Source: Geomonas paludis (GTDB taxonomy: Bacteria; Desulfobacterota; Desulfuromonadia; Geobacterales; Geobacteraceae). From it: a stretch of 51,038 bases of DNA. The DNA is taken from positions 1 to 51,038 of the forward strand of contig NZ_BLXY01000018.1 of the NCBI RefSeq assembly GCF_014193585.1. The letters are read 5' to 3'. Position numbers and translations under genes: made by a program. Below, one piece after another: positions 33,178 through 42,072 of this stretch. The notes under the pieces were generated by a model. The model had not been told where the DNA came from and ran no database searches. It was given only the letters and a program-made list of their open reading frames with translations. Numbering within the stretch: the stretch's first letter is position 1; each line of letters starts with the position of its first letter.

Positions 33178-33479
33178 TGTGGCTGGCGGTGGGGGGAGTG
33201 CCGGCACGGTCCAGGCGGGATGGGGCAATTGCCCCACCTCACTCCCGGGGCGGCATTGCGTTCTTAAGCGAGCTTAACTTTATGCGTGGGTTGCCAAAAT
33301 GTTGTTCCGCATTTTGCTAATAATAACAGTAGGAAAAACTGGTCGGCAACTGTGGGGCGGCTGCGGTCGACGTCGTTGGAATAAATGTTGCTAATCTCCG
33401 GCTGCCCGCGGACGGAAAGGGAGCAGGCTACTATTTCCGCGTTCAGATGCTCATAACTACTACTAAAAAAGGTATGCGA
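33178..33479. other. Intergenic region between the permease and CZB genes
   Basis: CCAAAATG (33292-33299) and CATTTTG (about 33309) form a small inverted repeat. From 33420 the leader of the CZB gene carries AAAAAAGG as ribosome site. No coding frame or known RNA motif is visible. Confidence 0.4.
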
Positions 33480-33839
33480 ATGGAAAAGCAAGAGATCAGC
33501 AATGCTATCACTGAACATGCCATCTACAAATTGAAGCTCAACGAGATGGTCCGCAAGGGGGAACTGGAAGACCACCAGGGCCCCTGCACCGAGACCGATT
33601 GCCGGTTCGGCAAGTGGTTTTACGGCACCGCGGTTTCCTCCCGCCATCGTTCCTCCTATTTCTACAAACAGGTCAAACAGCTGCACGGCGAGTTTCACGA
33701 AGTAGCGTGCCGCGTGGTCGGGCTGGCCGCCCAGGGTGACACCGAGGAGGCCGAAAGGCTCATGGACCACGAGGGCGAATTCAGCCAGGTCTCCAATAAG
33801 CTGATGGAGACGCTGATGCGCTGGCGCGATCTGGTCTGA
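33480..33839 (+). CDS. Stand-alone CZB (chemoreceptor zinc-binding) domain protein
   Basis: 119 residues; ATG 33480 is chosen because AAAAGG lies 7 bases upstream (ATG 33474 is too close). The CZB signature is complete: His13 (TEHAIYKLKL), Cys41 in DCRFGKWFYG, and His69/His73 in QLHGEFHEV. These four residues bind one zinc. CZB domains are usually attached to chemoreceptors or diguanylate cyclases and sense zinc or hypochlorous acid. Here the domain is alone, with one further cysteine pair element (PCTETDC). It may act as a soluble partner of a chemotaxis or c-di-GMP protein (inference). Confidence 0.88.
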   Translation: MEKQEISNAITEHAIYKLKLNEMVRKGELEDHQGPCTETDCRFGKWFYGTAVSSRHRSSYFYKQVKQLHGEFHEVACRVVGLAAQGDTEEAERLMDHEGEFSQVSNKLMETLMRWRDLV

Positions 33840-34032
33840 CCAATTTTATACGTTGTTTAATTAGATCAAAAAAAGGTGAACTGCGCCGAAAAACGTGCTA
33901 GTTTTACGCCGCTTTTGCAGCGGAAACGTTTGACAAGGTGAGTCGCGCCCGCAAGGGCGCAGCGGTTCGTCTCCTGCGCTGTATCCCCCTTCAGCAGAGA
34001 ACCACCCCCAGCCTGCGACTTTCCCCGTAAAG

Positions 34033-34131
34033 AGTGCCCTGTCGACCATGCCGGTACGGCCCACCGCTGCCTGTCACGCAGCGTTGCGCCTGTTTCTCGC
34101 GCGGTCGGCACTTCCCTGAAGTGCGTTTTTC
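34033..34131 (+). ncRNA. Candidate riboswitch-like leader with terminator/antiterminator switch
   Basis: The region folds on paper as a cloverleaf. P1 is AGTGCC (34033-34038) with GGCACT (34107-34112), then GACC (34044-34047) with GGTC (34103-34106). Three hairpins follow: GCCG-GTA-CGGC (34050-34060), CGCTGC/GCAGCG (34065-34083), and a weak GCGC/GCGC (34086-34102). A terminator GCACTTC-CCT-GAAGTGC plus GTTTTT (34108-34130) uses the same bases as the 3-prime strand of P1, so P1 and terminator exclude each other. Further upstream AGTCGC (33941-33946) can pair with GCGACT (34015-34020). No known riboswitch consensus was recognised. The fold was drawn by eye. Confidence 0.5.
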
Positions 34132-34174
34132 AGCTACCACGAGTAGTCAGCATGTACCACAAAAGGAGAGCACC

Positions 34175-34945
34175 TTGAAGAAGAGATCGATCCGTAGCGC
34201 CCTGTCCACCGGCTTCAAAGCCCTGGCCCTCGCCGCCCTGCTGCTGGCGCCTTTCGCCGCGCAGGAGGCGCATGCCGGGATGACCCTCTGGAACGAGACC
34301 AACATCCAGACCCTGTGGGGCGGGCAGTTCAAGAACCCCTTCACCGGCACCAAGGGGACCCAGTCCACCATCACCGTGGAACACGCCAATGCCTGGAAGT
34401 ACGGCGACAACTTCCTGTTCTTCGACGTGACCGACGCCGAAAAGGACAAGACCTCCATCTACGGCGAGATCTCCCCGAGGCTTTCGCTGGGCAAGATCAC
34501 CGGCCGCGACTTATCCGCCCCGTTTGTCAAGGACGTGCTCCTGGCCGGGACCGTCGAGGTCGGCCAGGGCTTCCGCAACTACCTCTACGGTGTCGGCCTG
34601 AGCCTTGACCTGCCCAAGTTCAACTTCGCCAACCTCAACGTCTACGTGCGCAACGACCCCAAGCAGTCCGGCAGCACCTACCAGGTGACCCCCTGCTGGC
34701 AGCTCCCGTTCACCGTGGGCAAAGCCGACATGATCTTCGAAGGGTTCACCGATATCGCCGGCAGCGAGGGGAACCTTGCCTTCAACATCGACGCGCAGCC
34801 CCGCCTGCTGCTCGACCTGGGCAAGTTCTTTGATGCCCCGGGCAGCGTCTTCGTCGGCACCGAGGTGATCTACTGGCACAACAAGTACGGCGTCAAGGGC
34901 GTCAACGAGTTCGCGCCGCAGGCGATGCTGAAGTTCGTGATGTAG
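34175..34945 (+). CDS. Tsx-like (nucleoside-specific channel type) outer-membrane protein
   Basis: 256 residues. The start is TTG 34175, preceded by AAAAGGAG; no ATG fits. The signal peptide ends near EAHA-GMTLWNETN. The mature barrel matches the Tsx/OmpK channel family: WNETNIQTLWGGQF, ITVEHANAWKYGDNFLFFDVT, YGEISPRLSLGK, GFTDIAGSEG, and the final strand FAPQAMLKFVM. In E. coli Tsx carries nucleosides; here the substrate is unverified. A long structured leader with a terminator precedes the gene, suggesting control by transcription attenuation. Followed by a strong terminator. Confidence 0.85.
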   Translation: MKKRSIRSALSTGFKALALAALLLAPFAAQEAHAGMTLWNETNIQTLWGGQFKNPFTGTKGTQSTITVEHANAWKYGDNFLFFDVTDAEKDKTSIYGEISPRLSLGKITGRDLSAPFVKDVLLAGTVEVGQGFRNYLYGVGLSLDLPKFNFANLNVYVRNDPKQSGSTYQVTPCWQLPFTVGKADMIFEGFTDIAGSEGNLAFNIDAQPRLLLDLGKFFDAPGSVFVGTEVIYWHNKYGVKGVNEFAPQAMLKFVM

Positions 34946-34991
34946 TAAGGCGCGGCGCCTGCAGAGTGGCCGCGAATACAATAGAAACAGG

Positions 34992-35025
34992 AAGGGGGCC
35001 GGGATGTCGACGGCCCCCTTTTTTC
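34992..35025 (+). terminator. Terminator of the Tsx-like gene
   Basis: AAGGGGGCCG / CGGCCCCCTT stem followed by TTTTT. Confidence 0.93.
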
Positions 35026-35074
35026 ATGGCTTTTGACGACGAGCTGTGAAAGTACCACTTTGCCAAAGGGGGAG

Positions 35075-35178
35075 GGGACTGGCTCCGCCAGGTGCCTGTC
35101 CCCCTAGGGTTTTGTTAAGCTGGACAGGCGGAATGGAGCGTTCCGCAAGAGGGACAGGCACCTAACGGAGCCAGTCCC
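35075..35178. repeat. Dispersed inverted-repeat family B, copy 2
   Basis: A 28-bp left arm (35075-35102, GGGACTGGCTCCGCCAGGTG then CCTGTCCC) and right arm (35151-35178) match inverted at 26 of 28 positions around a 48-bp centre. The centre GGAGCGTTCCGC is shared with the copy at 23351. Confidence 0.9.
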
Positions 35179-35231
35179 TTTCCTCATTGGAAGCCTTGCC
35201 AACTCAGCCGGCGCACGCTAGAGTGTCCCTC

Positions 35232-36311
35232 ATGCCCGAAAGCGTCCGCCGTCACTACGAACTCTACCCGTACCCCGATTACCCTCTCTTCGCCTCGGTG
35301 CGCCGCCGCGACACCTACGCCAACAACCTGGACGCCCTCTGGTCCCTCTTCAACGGGGAACTCGCCCCCACCGGGTCCCGCATCCTGATCGCCGGCTGCG
35401 GCAGCTTCGCCCCCTATCCCTTCGCGGTCGCCAATCCCGGCGTGCCGATCACGGCGCTGGACCTCTCCACGAAGAGCCTCAAGCGGGCACGGCTGCACTG
35501 CCTGCTGCACGGCATCTCCGGCATCGACTTCGTCTCCGGGGACCTCTGCGACGCCGCCCTCGCGCCCGGCCCCTACGCCTTCATTGACGCCTACGGGGTG
35601 CTGCACCACCTGGAGGAGCCGCAGGCGGGACTGCGCGCGCTGGCGGCACGACTGGCTCCCGGCGGCGTCCTGAGGATCATGGTTTACAGCCACTACACGC
35701 GCCGGGAGGAAGACTCCATCCGGCGGGCGCTCAGGCTACTGAAGGTGCGGGATCCGGAACAGGTGAGAAAGATGGTGCGCAAAAGCGCCCCCCAGTCGCG
35801 CCTCAGGGCCTTCTTCGAGAACTCCGAAGAGGTCGGGAGCCGCTCGGGGCTCGCGGACGCGCTGCTTCACCCGCAGGTGACCAGCTACCGGATCGATCCA
35901 CTCCTGGAACTCATCGCCGCCAGCGGCCTCACCCTGCTGCGCTTCGCGCACCGCGGGGCGCAGCCGGAACCCGGGCGGGAGATCGCCAGGATGCGGGCCC
36001 TGGAAGCGGAGCAGGAGGCGCCGGGGAACTTCGTGCTCTACCTGGGACGCAACTGCGCGGGGCCCTGTCCGCATGGGGACGGTGTGTTCCGGGTGAACCC
36101 CTGTCTCGAGGGGGCGCTTTCCCCCTGGCGCCCGGGGACGCTGCACCTCCCGGGGCGGCTCGGGCACGAAAAAGCCGCCCTGGACGGCGCCGAGCGACGC
36201 TTCCTGCGCCGCTTCCGCAACCCCGTCCCGGCGGCTGATCTCTCCCCCACCGAACTTCCCCGGGCCGGCGCCTACGCCGACCGCCTTTTGCTCATGCACA
36301 GCCGCGCCTGA
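35232..36311 (+). CDS. Class I SAM-dependent methyltransferase
   Basis: 359 residues from ATG 35232 (MPESVRRHYELYPYPDYPL). The frame is open further upstream, but that part is repeat-derived. The Rossmann fold carries motif I ILIAGCGSFAPYPFAV, an acidic residue in ITALDLSTKSLKRA, and the post-II segment YGVLHHLEEPQAGLRALA. VRRHYELYPYPDYP is a frequent N-terminal signature of this subgroup. After about residue 200 there is an uncharacterised C-terminal region with a CAGPCPHG segment. The methyl acceptor is unknown. The gene ends 4 bp from the end of the convergent histidine-kinase gene. Confidence 0.82.
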   Translation: MPESVRRHYELYPYPDYPLFASVRRRDTYANNLDALWSLFNGELAPTGSRILIAGCGSFAPYPFAVANPGVPITALDLSTKSLKRARLHCLLHGISGIDFVSGDLCDAALAPGPYAFIDAYGVLHHLEEPQAGLRALAARLAPGGVLRIMVYSHYTRREEDSIRRALRLLKVRDPEQVRKMVRKSAPQSRLRAFFENSEEVGSRSGLADALLHPQVTSYRIDPLLELIAASGLTLLRFAHRGAQPEPGREIARMRALEAEQEAPGNFVLYLGRNCAGPCPHGDGVFRVNPCLEGALSPWRPGTLHLPGRLGHEKAALDGAERRFLRRFRNPVPAADLSPTELPRAGAYADRLLLMHSRA

Positions 36312-36314
36312 CGC

Positions 36315-38366
36315 TCAGCTGTCCAGCATCTCCCGGACCTTCTTCAAAAGCTCCAGCGGCCGCACCGGCTTCATGAGCAGTTCCGTCCCCTCCTCGAGCA
36401 GATCGCGGCTCTTGATGATGTCCATGGTGTAGCCGCTGGTGTAGAGTACGCGCGCGTTCGGGTCGATTTCCCTGATCGCGTTGCAGGCGTCCTTGCCGCT
36501 CATCCCGGGCATGATCATGTCCATGAGCACGAGCGAGATCTCCCTGCCGAACTTCTGGTACTGCTGGATCGCCGCGGCGCCGTTCTCCGCCATGATGGCC
36601 CGGTAGCCCGCGCCGGAAAGGATCTGCTCCAAGAGGACGCGCAGTTCCGCCTCGTCCTCGACCACCATGATGGTCTCGCTCCCCCCCTTGGGCTGTTCCA
36701 AATCCCGCAGCGCCGCCTCGGCCAGCGGGCTGGTCACGCTGAGCGGCAGGTAGATCCTGAAGGTGGTGCCGATGCCGGGCTCGCTGTAGACGTTGACGAA
36801 GCCGGAGTGCTGCTTGATGATCCCGTACACGATGGACATGCCCAGGCCGGTCCCCTTGCCCACCTCCTTGGTGGTGAAGAAGGGCTCGAAGATCCTCTTC
36901 CTGGTGGCGTCGTCCATGCCGACCCCGGTGTCGGAAATGGAGATGACCGCGTAGGGGCCTGGCTCTCCGATGCCGTTGGCCTGGACGAACGCAGCGTCGA
37001 TGCGCTGCAACGAGGTCTGCACGGTAAGGAGCCCGCCCTGCGGCATGGCGTCGCGCGCGTTGGTGGAGAGGTTCACCAGGACCTGCTCGATCTGGTTGGC
37101 GTCGATGTCCACCGGCAGGGGATGCCCGGCGAGCACGGCGCGCAGTTGCACGTCCTCGCCGATGATGCGGGACAGGAACTTCTCCACGCGCCGGATGACG
37201 TCGTTGAGGTCCGCGGTCTGGGTCTTGATCACCTGCTTGCGGCTGAAGGTCAACAGCCCGGAGGTGAGCTGCGCCGCCTTGTCCGCCGCGTCCATGATCC
37301 GGTCCACCTGCTCGCGGTGCTGTGCCGACAGCGATGCGTCGTTTCTGAGCATGCTGCCGTAGCCCAGGATGACCATGAGGATGTTGTTGAAGTCGTGGGC
37401 CACCCCGCCTGCCAACTGCCCGATCGCCTCCATCTTCTGGGACTGGACCAGCTTCTCCTCGAGCTGCTTGCGCTCGGTGATGTCCTCGGCGATCCCCAGC
37501 AGGTAGCGGGCCTTGCCCTGCTCGTCCAGCAGCGGGATCTTCTTGGTGCGCAGGACCCGGTCGCCGTTGCGGGTGCTGACTACCTCTTCAGGGATCTCGA
37601 CCAGTTCGCCCCGCTCGAGGGTCTCCCGATCCTTCTGGCTGAAGAACGCGGCCTGCCCGGTGGGGAAGAGTTCGGCATTGCTCTTGCCCAGGATCTCACT
37701 CCTCGTGAATCCGAGCAGATCCTCGCCGTACTTGTTGATGGTGATGAAGCGCAGCTGCCGGGCGTCTTTGGCGAAGATCATGGCGGGGATGTGGTCGACG
37801 ATGTTCTTGAGGAACTCCTCGCTCTGCCGCAGCGCCTCCTCGACCGCGCGCCTCTGCGTGATGTCGCGGGCGACCGCCAGGACGTAGGCGCTGTCCCTGA
37901 AGTGCATCCGATTCAGCATCAACTCGGCCCAGAAGGCCTCGCCGTCCTTTCGGTACAGTTCGGTGACGATCACGTCGCGCACGTCGGCATCCTCGTCGCT
38001 ACGGATCAGGGAGACGGCGGCGGGATTGTCCTGCAGGTCGGAAAGGTCGAAGAGGGATTTTTCCAGCAGTTCGGCGCGGCTCCAGCCCAGCTGCCGGCAG
38101 GCGGACTCGTTGAGGTCGACGATCCTGCCGGTCAGCACCTCGACCAGGAGGATGGCGTCGTTGCTGTGATCCAGGAAGGCCTTGAGGCGCTCCAGTTCCT
38201 CCAGGCGCTGCTGCAGCTCGGGGTAGTAGGTTTTGCGCATTGAGGTTTCCCCGAGCCCGGCCAGCTTGCGCTGCAGAGCCTCCAGCGGGTCTTGCATCGG
38301 GGGAGCACCGGCATCGTGGGGGGCATCGGGGTCACCGGGGGGACGGGGGTCAGAGGGATTCTTCAT
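36315..38366 (-). CDS. PAS-PAS hybrid histidine kinase with receiver domain
   Basis: 683 residues. Two PAS domains (about 55-170 and 180-300, each followed by a DITxR exit motif) precede HisKA with the phosphorylated His324 ([11 protein letters not shown]). The HATPase domain follows ([11 protein letters not shown]-box, [21 protein letters not shown]) and a C-terminal receiver with Asp616 ([10 protein letters not shown]) and a KPV switch. No TM helix is present, so it is cytoplasmic and senses through the PAS domains. The phosphate path to a separate response regulator is not encoded nearby. The start overlaps the end of the alcohol dehydrogenase gene by 17 bp, so both are co-transcribed. Confidence 0.93.
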   Translation of the reverse strand: MKNPSDPRPPGDPDAPHDAGAPPMQDPLEALQRKLAGLGETSMRKTYYPELQQRLEELERLKAFLDHSNDAILLVEVLTGRIVDLNESACRQLGWSRAELLEKSLFDLSDLQDNPAAVSLIRSDEDADVRDVIVTELYRKDGEAFWAELMLNRMHFRDSAYVLAVARDITQRRAVEEALRQSEEFLKNIVDHIPAMIFAKDARQLRFITINKYGEDLLGFTRSEILGKSNAELFPTGQAAFFSQKDRETLERGELVEIPEEVVSTRNGDRVLRTKKIPLLDEQGKARYLLGIAEDITERKQLEEKLVQSQKMEAIGQLAGGVAHDFNNILMVILGYGSMLRNDASLSAQHREQVDRIMDAADKAAQLTSGLLTFSRKQVIKTQTADLNDVIRRVEKFLSRIIGEDVQLRAVLAGHPLPVDIDANQIEQVLVNLSTNARDAMPQGGLLTVQTSLQRIDAAFVQANGIGEPGPYAVISISDTGVGMDDATRKRIFEPFFTTKEVGKGTGLGMSIVYGIIKQHSGFVNVYSEPGIGTTFRIYLPLSVTSPLAEAALRDLEQPKGGSETIMVVEDEAELRVLLEQILSGAGYRAIMAENGAAAIQQYQKFGREISLVLMDMIMPGMSGKDACNAIREIDPNARVLYTSGYTMDIIKSRDLLEEGTELLMKPVRPLELLKKVREMLDS

Positions 38367-39510
38367 AGACGACCTCGATGTCCCTCTTGGAGGCGCGGCG
38401 CGGGTTGGTGGCCATGCAGGGGTCCTTCAGCGCATGCTCGCTGTAGAGCTTCAGGTCGTCGTGCCCGACCCCGACCTCCGCCAGGGTGCGCGCTACACCC
38501 GCCTCGGCCTTGAGTTTGCGGACGTACTCTAAAAGGCGCTTCTTCTTCTGGGGGAGGGGGAGTCCGCGCAGGTCCAGGCCGAACGCCTCGGCGATCTTTT
38601 CGAAACGCTCAGGAGCGGCGTCGAAGTTGAAGTCGATGACGTGGTCGAGGAGTATGGCGTTGCATTCGCCGTGGGCCAGGTCCAGCGCACCGCCCAGGCT
38701 GTGCGCCATGGCATGGTTGGCGCCGAGGATGGCGTTGGAGAAGGCGAGGCCGGCCTGCAGGCTCCCCATCATCACCTGGCTCCTGAACTCCTCGTTGTCG
38801 AGGTTGCGGATGCTGGGGATCAGGTTCACCGACAGGAGCTTGAGCGCCTCCAGGGCGTGCAGGTCGGTCATGGAGGAGCTCGCGGTGGAGACGAAGGCCT
38901 CGATGGCGTGGGTCATGGCGTCGAGCCCGGTACAGGCGGTCAGGTAGGCATCCATGGTGATCAGGGTGACCGGGTCGATGAGGGCTATGTCCGGCACGAC
39001 CGACTTGCTGATGATGGCGATCTTCACCCTCTCGCGCGGGTTGCTGATGATGGTGAACTGGGAGACGTCGGCGGAGGTGCCGCCGGTGGTCGGGATGCAG
39101 ATCAGGGGGGGCATGGGGGCCTTGACCATGTCGACCCCCTCGAACTCGAGGATGTGCTTGTGGTTGGAGGTGACGATGCCGATGCCCTTGGCGCAGTCGA
39201 TGGGGCTGCCGCCCCCGACCGCCACCAGCGCGTCGCAGCGCTCAGCCTGGTACAGGGCGACCCCGGCCATGACCTCGTCCGCCTTGGGGTTGGGGGTGAG
39301 CGCGGTGAAGAGGACCCAGGAGACGCCGGCGGCATCGAGGCTGTCGGTGACGTCCTTGGTCCATCCCGCCTGAACCACCCCCGGGTCCGAAACCACCAAA
39401 ACCTTGCGGCCGCCCAGGTTCTTGGCGTAGCGCCCGGCCAACTCCCGGGCTCCCGCGCCGAAGATGAACTCGGGGGCAAGAAACTTTCTCAGCTGCAAAC
39501 CTTCCGCCAT
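38350..39510 (-). CDS. Iron-containing alcohol dehydrogenase
   Basis: 386 residues from ATG 39510, with CAGGGAGAC upstream. Group III (Fe-dependent) ADH signature: GRKVLVVSDPGVVQAGWTKDV, AVGGGSPIDCAKGIG for NAD binding, PTTGGTSADVSQFT, and the metal site ALDAMTHAIE-type segment (TGLDAMTHAIEAFVS) with the downstream histidines in ANHAMAHSLGGALDLAHGECN. It should oxidise or form a short-chain alcohol with NAD(P). Many Geobacter strains use such enzymes for ethanol or diol metabolism; the substrate is not determined here. It is followed by and overlaps the hybrid kinase gene. Confidence 0.92.
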   Translation of the reverse strand: MAEGLQLRKFLAPEFIFGAGARELAGRYAKNLGGRKVLVVSDPGVVQAGWTKDVTDSLDAAGVSWVLFTALTPNPKADEVMAGVALYQAERCDALVAVGGGSPIDCAKGIGIVTSNHKHILEFEGVDMVKAPMPPLICIPTTGGTSADVSQFTIISNPRERVKIAIISKSVVPDIALIDPVTLITMDAYLTACTGLDAMTHAIEAFVSTASSSMTDLHALEALKLLSVNLIPSIRNLDNEEFRSQVMMGSLQAGLAFSNAILGANHAMAHSLGGALDLAHGECNAILLDHVIDFNFDAAPERFEKIAEAFGLDLRGLPLPQKKKRLLEYVRKLKAEAGVARTLAEVGVGHDDLKLYSEHALKDPCMATNPRRASKRDIEVVYEESL

Positions 39511-39859
39511 CTCCCGTCTCCCTGACTCGACAGATCGCTCTATCATAACATGAGTTAAGGACAGCCAATATGTGGACAACTTGTGTAGTGTAGCAGTATT
39601 TCATGTTTTTTGCCACGAGAAGCTGGCACAGTCTTAGTGGTGCCTAATCGGTCGTTCAGTGGAGAACTTTAAGAAAAACGTGCAGCGCTGACGAAGTGGC
39701 AGCGACCGCGAGCGCAACTGCTGACGAGGCTGTGACAGCAGGCGCAGTGACAGGAGAAAGCGCAGCCGTCATTACGATTCCGCTGATACATCAAAAGGCG
39801 ACGCCAGCCGATAGATAGTAGCTGACGCTGTTCAAGATGGCAGGGACAGGAGGGTAACC
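39511..39859. other. Divergent regulatory region between the alcohol dehydrogenase and chemoreceptor 2
   Basis: A minus-strand -10-like TATGAT lies at 39542-39547. On the plus strand a long leader rich in CTGACG, GCAGCG and GTGACAG words precedes chemoreceptor 2. GCCGATAG (about 39806-39813) equals a sigma-28 -10 box at 7 of 8 bases, but a TCAA -35 word is 12, not 15, bases upstream. Confidence 0.4.
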
Positions 39860-41467
39860 ATGGCGACCATCCGCGCGAAGATCATCATGAACATGGCGAT
39901 CATGCTGATTACCATCGCCGTCATCACGACGCTGGAATTCCGCACCATTGCCACCTTGGGGAGGATGCAGGATGAGAGCGCGCAGCGCTCGGACGCCGCG
40001 GTGTCGGCCAAGGAGGCCTCGATGGCAGGGCTCGCGCTGTACCGGGTCATCGCCGATGCGGAGATCAGCCGGGACCTGGAGCGCGCCCTCAAGGCGTGGG
40101 AGACCAAAAAGGCGGAAGTGCTCAAGAACATCGAGAAGACGGTTGCCAACGCCGATACCGCCGAGGAAAAGAGGCTTCTGGCCGAGGTGCAGGGCGCGGC
40201 GACCGGGATAATCGGGACCTTCGAGCAGAAGATGGTGCCGCTGTTGCGGGGGGGCGAGGACACGCTCCAGGAAGTCCGCGCCCTGGACCGGCAGATCGAA
40301 GCGCAGGTGGAAAAGATAGAGTCCCAGATGGACAAGGTGACCGAGTCACTGGTCCAGGAGATGCGGCAGGCGGACGGGGAATTCGATGCGGAGCGGCGTA
40401 AGGCCCTGGTCGAGGGGGTGGTGATCGGCCTGGTGGGCGTCCTGCTGCAGGCGGGGCTGGGGGGCATGCTGCTCAGGGCGATCATGGCGTCGGTGAACGC
40501 CATGCGGGCGCTGCTGACCGCCGTTACCGCCGGGGATCTCACCCGGCAGGCGGAGATCGACTCCAGGGACGAGCTTGCCGAGACGGCGAGGGAATTCAAC
40601 GGGTTCGTGCTGAACCTGCAGGACATGGTGCGGCAGATCGCGGCAACGGCGGATGTGGTGGTTGCCTCGTCGCAACAGCTCAGTTCCGGCGCGGAAAAGA
40701 TTGCCGCGGCGGCGGAGGAGGTGGCGCAGCAGTCGGCCACGGTGGCCACGGCCGGGGAGGAGATGTCCGCCACCTCCGGCGACATCGCCCGGAGTTGCCA
40801 GCGGGCGTCCGAAGGTGCCGACGTTGCCAGCCGCTCCGCCCAGGACGGCTCCCAGGTGGTGGAGGCGACGGTGTCGGTGATGGGACAGATCGCCGCGAAA
40901 GTCCAGGAGTCCTCGAGGACGGTGGAGCAGCTCGGGGAACGCTCGGACCAGATCGGGGCCATCATCGTTACCATCGAGGACATCGCCGACCAGACCAACC
41001 TGCTCGCCCTGAACGCGGCCATCGAGGCGGCGCGCGCCGGCGAGCAGGGGCGGGGCTTCGCGGTCGTTGCCGACGAGGTGCGTGCCCTGGCGGAGCGGAC
41101 CACCCGCGCCACTCACGAAATCGGGGAGATGATCAAAGCGATCCAGAAGGAGACCAGGGGTGCCGTGACGGTCATGGAGCAGGGGGTGGGACAGGTCACG
41201 ACCGGCACGGCGGAGGCGGCGCGTTCCGGCGAGGCGCTGCGGGAGATCCTGGAACAGGTGCAGGGGGTGGCGATGCAGGTGAACCAGGTCGCCACCGCAG
41301 CCGAGGAGCAGACCGCCACCACCGGGGAGATTTCCCGCAGCATGCAGCAGATCACGGAGACTGTGCGCCAGACCGCCTCCGGCGCCCACGAGTCGGCCGC
41401 CGCGGCCCAGGAACTCTACGGCAGCGCCGAAAAGTTGCAGCGTCTGGTGGGGCATTTCAAACTGTAA
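39860..41467 (+). CDS. Methyl-accepting chemotaxis protein (chemoreceptor 2)
   Basis: 535 residues; ATG 39860 follows AGGAGGGTAA. TM1 (about 8-25) and TM2 (about 183-205) border a periplasmic helical sensor (about 26-182). A HAMP domain ([19 protein letters not shown]) and the cytoplasmic signalling coil follow. The hairpin tip [19 protein letters not shown] and [18 protein letters not shown] binds CheA and CheW. It has no CheR-docking pentapeptide. The signalling domain is close to that of chemoreceptor 1, while the sensor parts differ, so the two probably serve the same Che pathway with different ligands. A sigma-28-like -10 box lies upstream, but without a well-spaced -35. Confidence 0.94.
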   Translation: MATIRAKIIMNMAIMLITIAVITTLEFRTIATLGRMQDESAQRSDAAVSAKEASMAGLALYRVIADAEISRDLERALKAWETKKAEVLKNIEKTVANADTAEEKRLLAEVQGAATGIIGTFEQKMVPLLRGGEDTLQEVRALDRQIEAQVEKIESQMDKVTESLVQEMRQADGEFDAERRKALVEGVVIGLVGVLLQAGLGGMLLRAIMASVNAMRALLTAVTAGDLTRQAEIDSRDELAETAREFNGFVLNLQDMVRQIAATADVVVASSQQLSSGAEKIAAAAEEVAQQSATVATAGEEMSATSGDIARSCQRASEGADVASRSAQDGSQVVEATVSVMGQIAAKVQESSRTVEQLGERSDQIGAIIVTIEDIADQTNLLALNAAIEAARAGEQGRGFAVVADEVRALAERTTRATHEIGEMIKAIQKETRGAVTVMEQGVGQVTTGTAEAARSGEALREILEQVQGVAMQVNQVATAAEEQTATTGEISRSMQQITETVRQTASGAHESAAAAQELYGSAEKLQRLVGHFKL

Positions 41468-41817
41468 AACGCGTCGCTCGGGCGCCCCGGATGGCCAAGC
41501 CGAACGGGCGCCTGCCACACCGCTCTTCCCCCCCCCCGCCTCAACACCTGTATTGCCGGAGTGGAAGTGCGTGGCGCTTCCCCGCTGCGCCTTCGTCCGG
41601 CACCGCTCCCGCACTCATTGCCTCTCTCACCCCACTTTTCAGCAGCCGTTTTCGCTTTTTCTTACCCCGGCACACATAGAATAATTTGAAGTATGTTTGA
41701 CAGGCGACCGCAAAGCAGGTAGGCTCTGTGGCCCAGCGAGTATACGTGAAAATGTTAATGATCTGCGTACAGTTTATGTGCTTGGAGCTACTGTTCAGAT
41801 GATGTGATTACAGGTTA

Positions 41818-41846
41818 TTAGCCTGTTAAGCTGCGCGAACGATAAT
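41818..41846 (+). promoter_or_regulatory. Promoter of the riboswitch-controlled exoprotein gene
   Basis: TTAGCC (41818-41823), 17-bp spacer, GATAAT (41841-41846). Transcription would begin near 41852, right at the aptamer. The 350 bp before it (from 41468) hold nothing I recognise. Confidence 0.5.
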
Positions 41847-41850
41847 TAAA

Positions 41851-41966
41851 TCGAAGACTGAAATGGCAAAGCCGGGGTGACCCGGTGACGCAAAGCTACC
41901 TGTCCAGGCAACGGCTCGAGGCGACACCGCAAGCGAGGCTGGAAAGAGGGGCTGCCGAAGTCGGGT
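41851..41966 (+). ncRNA. GEMM-I (c-di-GMP-I / cGAMP type) riboswitch aptamer
   Basis: The core features of GEMM-I are present in order. GACT (41856-41859) closes P1 with AGTC (41959-41962). GGCAAA leads into a hairpin CCGGG-GUGA-CCCGG with a GNRA loop, followed by the diagnostic GACGCAAAGCUAC (41887-41899). After a variable second arm comes GGGGCUGCCGAAGUC, matching the conserved 3-prime end of the class. GEMM RNAs bind c-di-GMP, and a Geobacter subgroup binds cGAMP. By my alignment the discriminating base appears to be G, favouring c-di-GMP; this is tentative. A terminator follows directly. Confidence 0.88.
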
Positions 41967-41976
41967 GGATGGGAAG

Positions 41977-42004
41977 GGCTATCCTAACGCGATAGCCTTT
42001 TTTT
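41977..42004 (+). terminator. Expression-platform terminator of the GEMM-I riboswitch
   Basis: GGCTATC-CTAACGC-GATAGCC followed by seven T. It lies 14 bp after the aptamer and 68 bp before the start codon, so ligand-dependent termination is the likely mechanism. Confidence 0.9.
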
Positions 42005-42072
42005 GTAGCTGGCGTGACGTGCAAATTACCGTGGCAAGCCTCGCGGAAGGCTGTCATCAGACTGGAGGTGTT

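Noticed and set aside
31446..33320. A 624-codon plus-strand frame over the NCS2 permease
   Set aside because: Repetitive Gly, Asp and Gln composition with no motif; the minus strand has a typical permease with a ribosome site.
39794..39813. Sigma-28 promoter for chemoreceptor 2
   Set aside because: The -10 box GCCGATAG is good, but the TCAA word is 12 bases away instead of 15, so the pair is not convincing.
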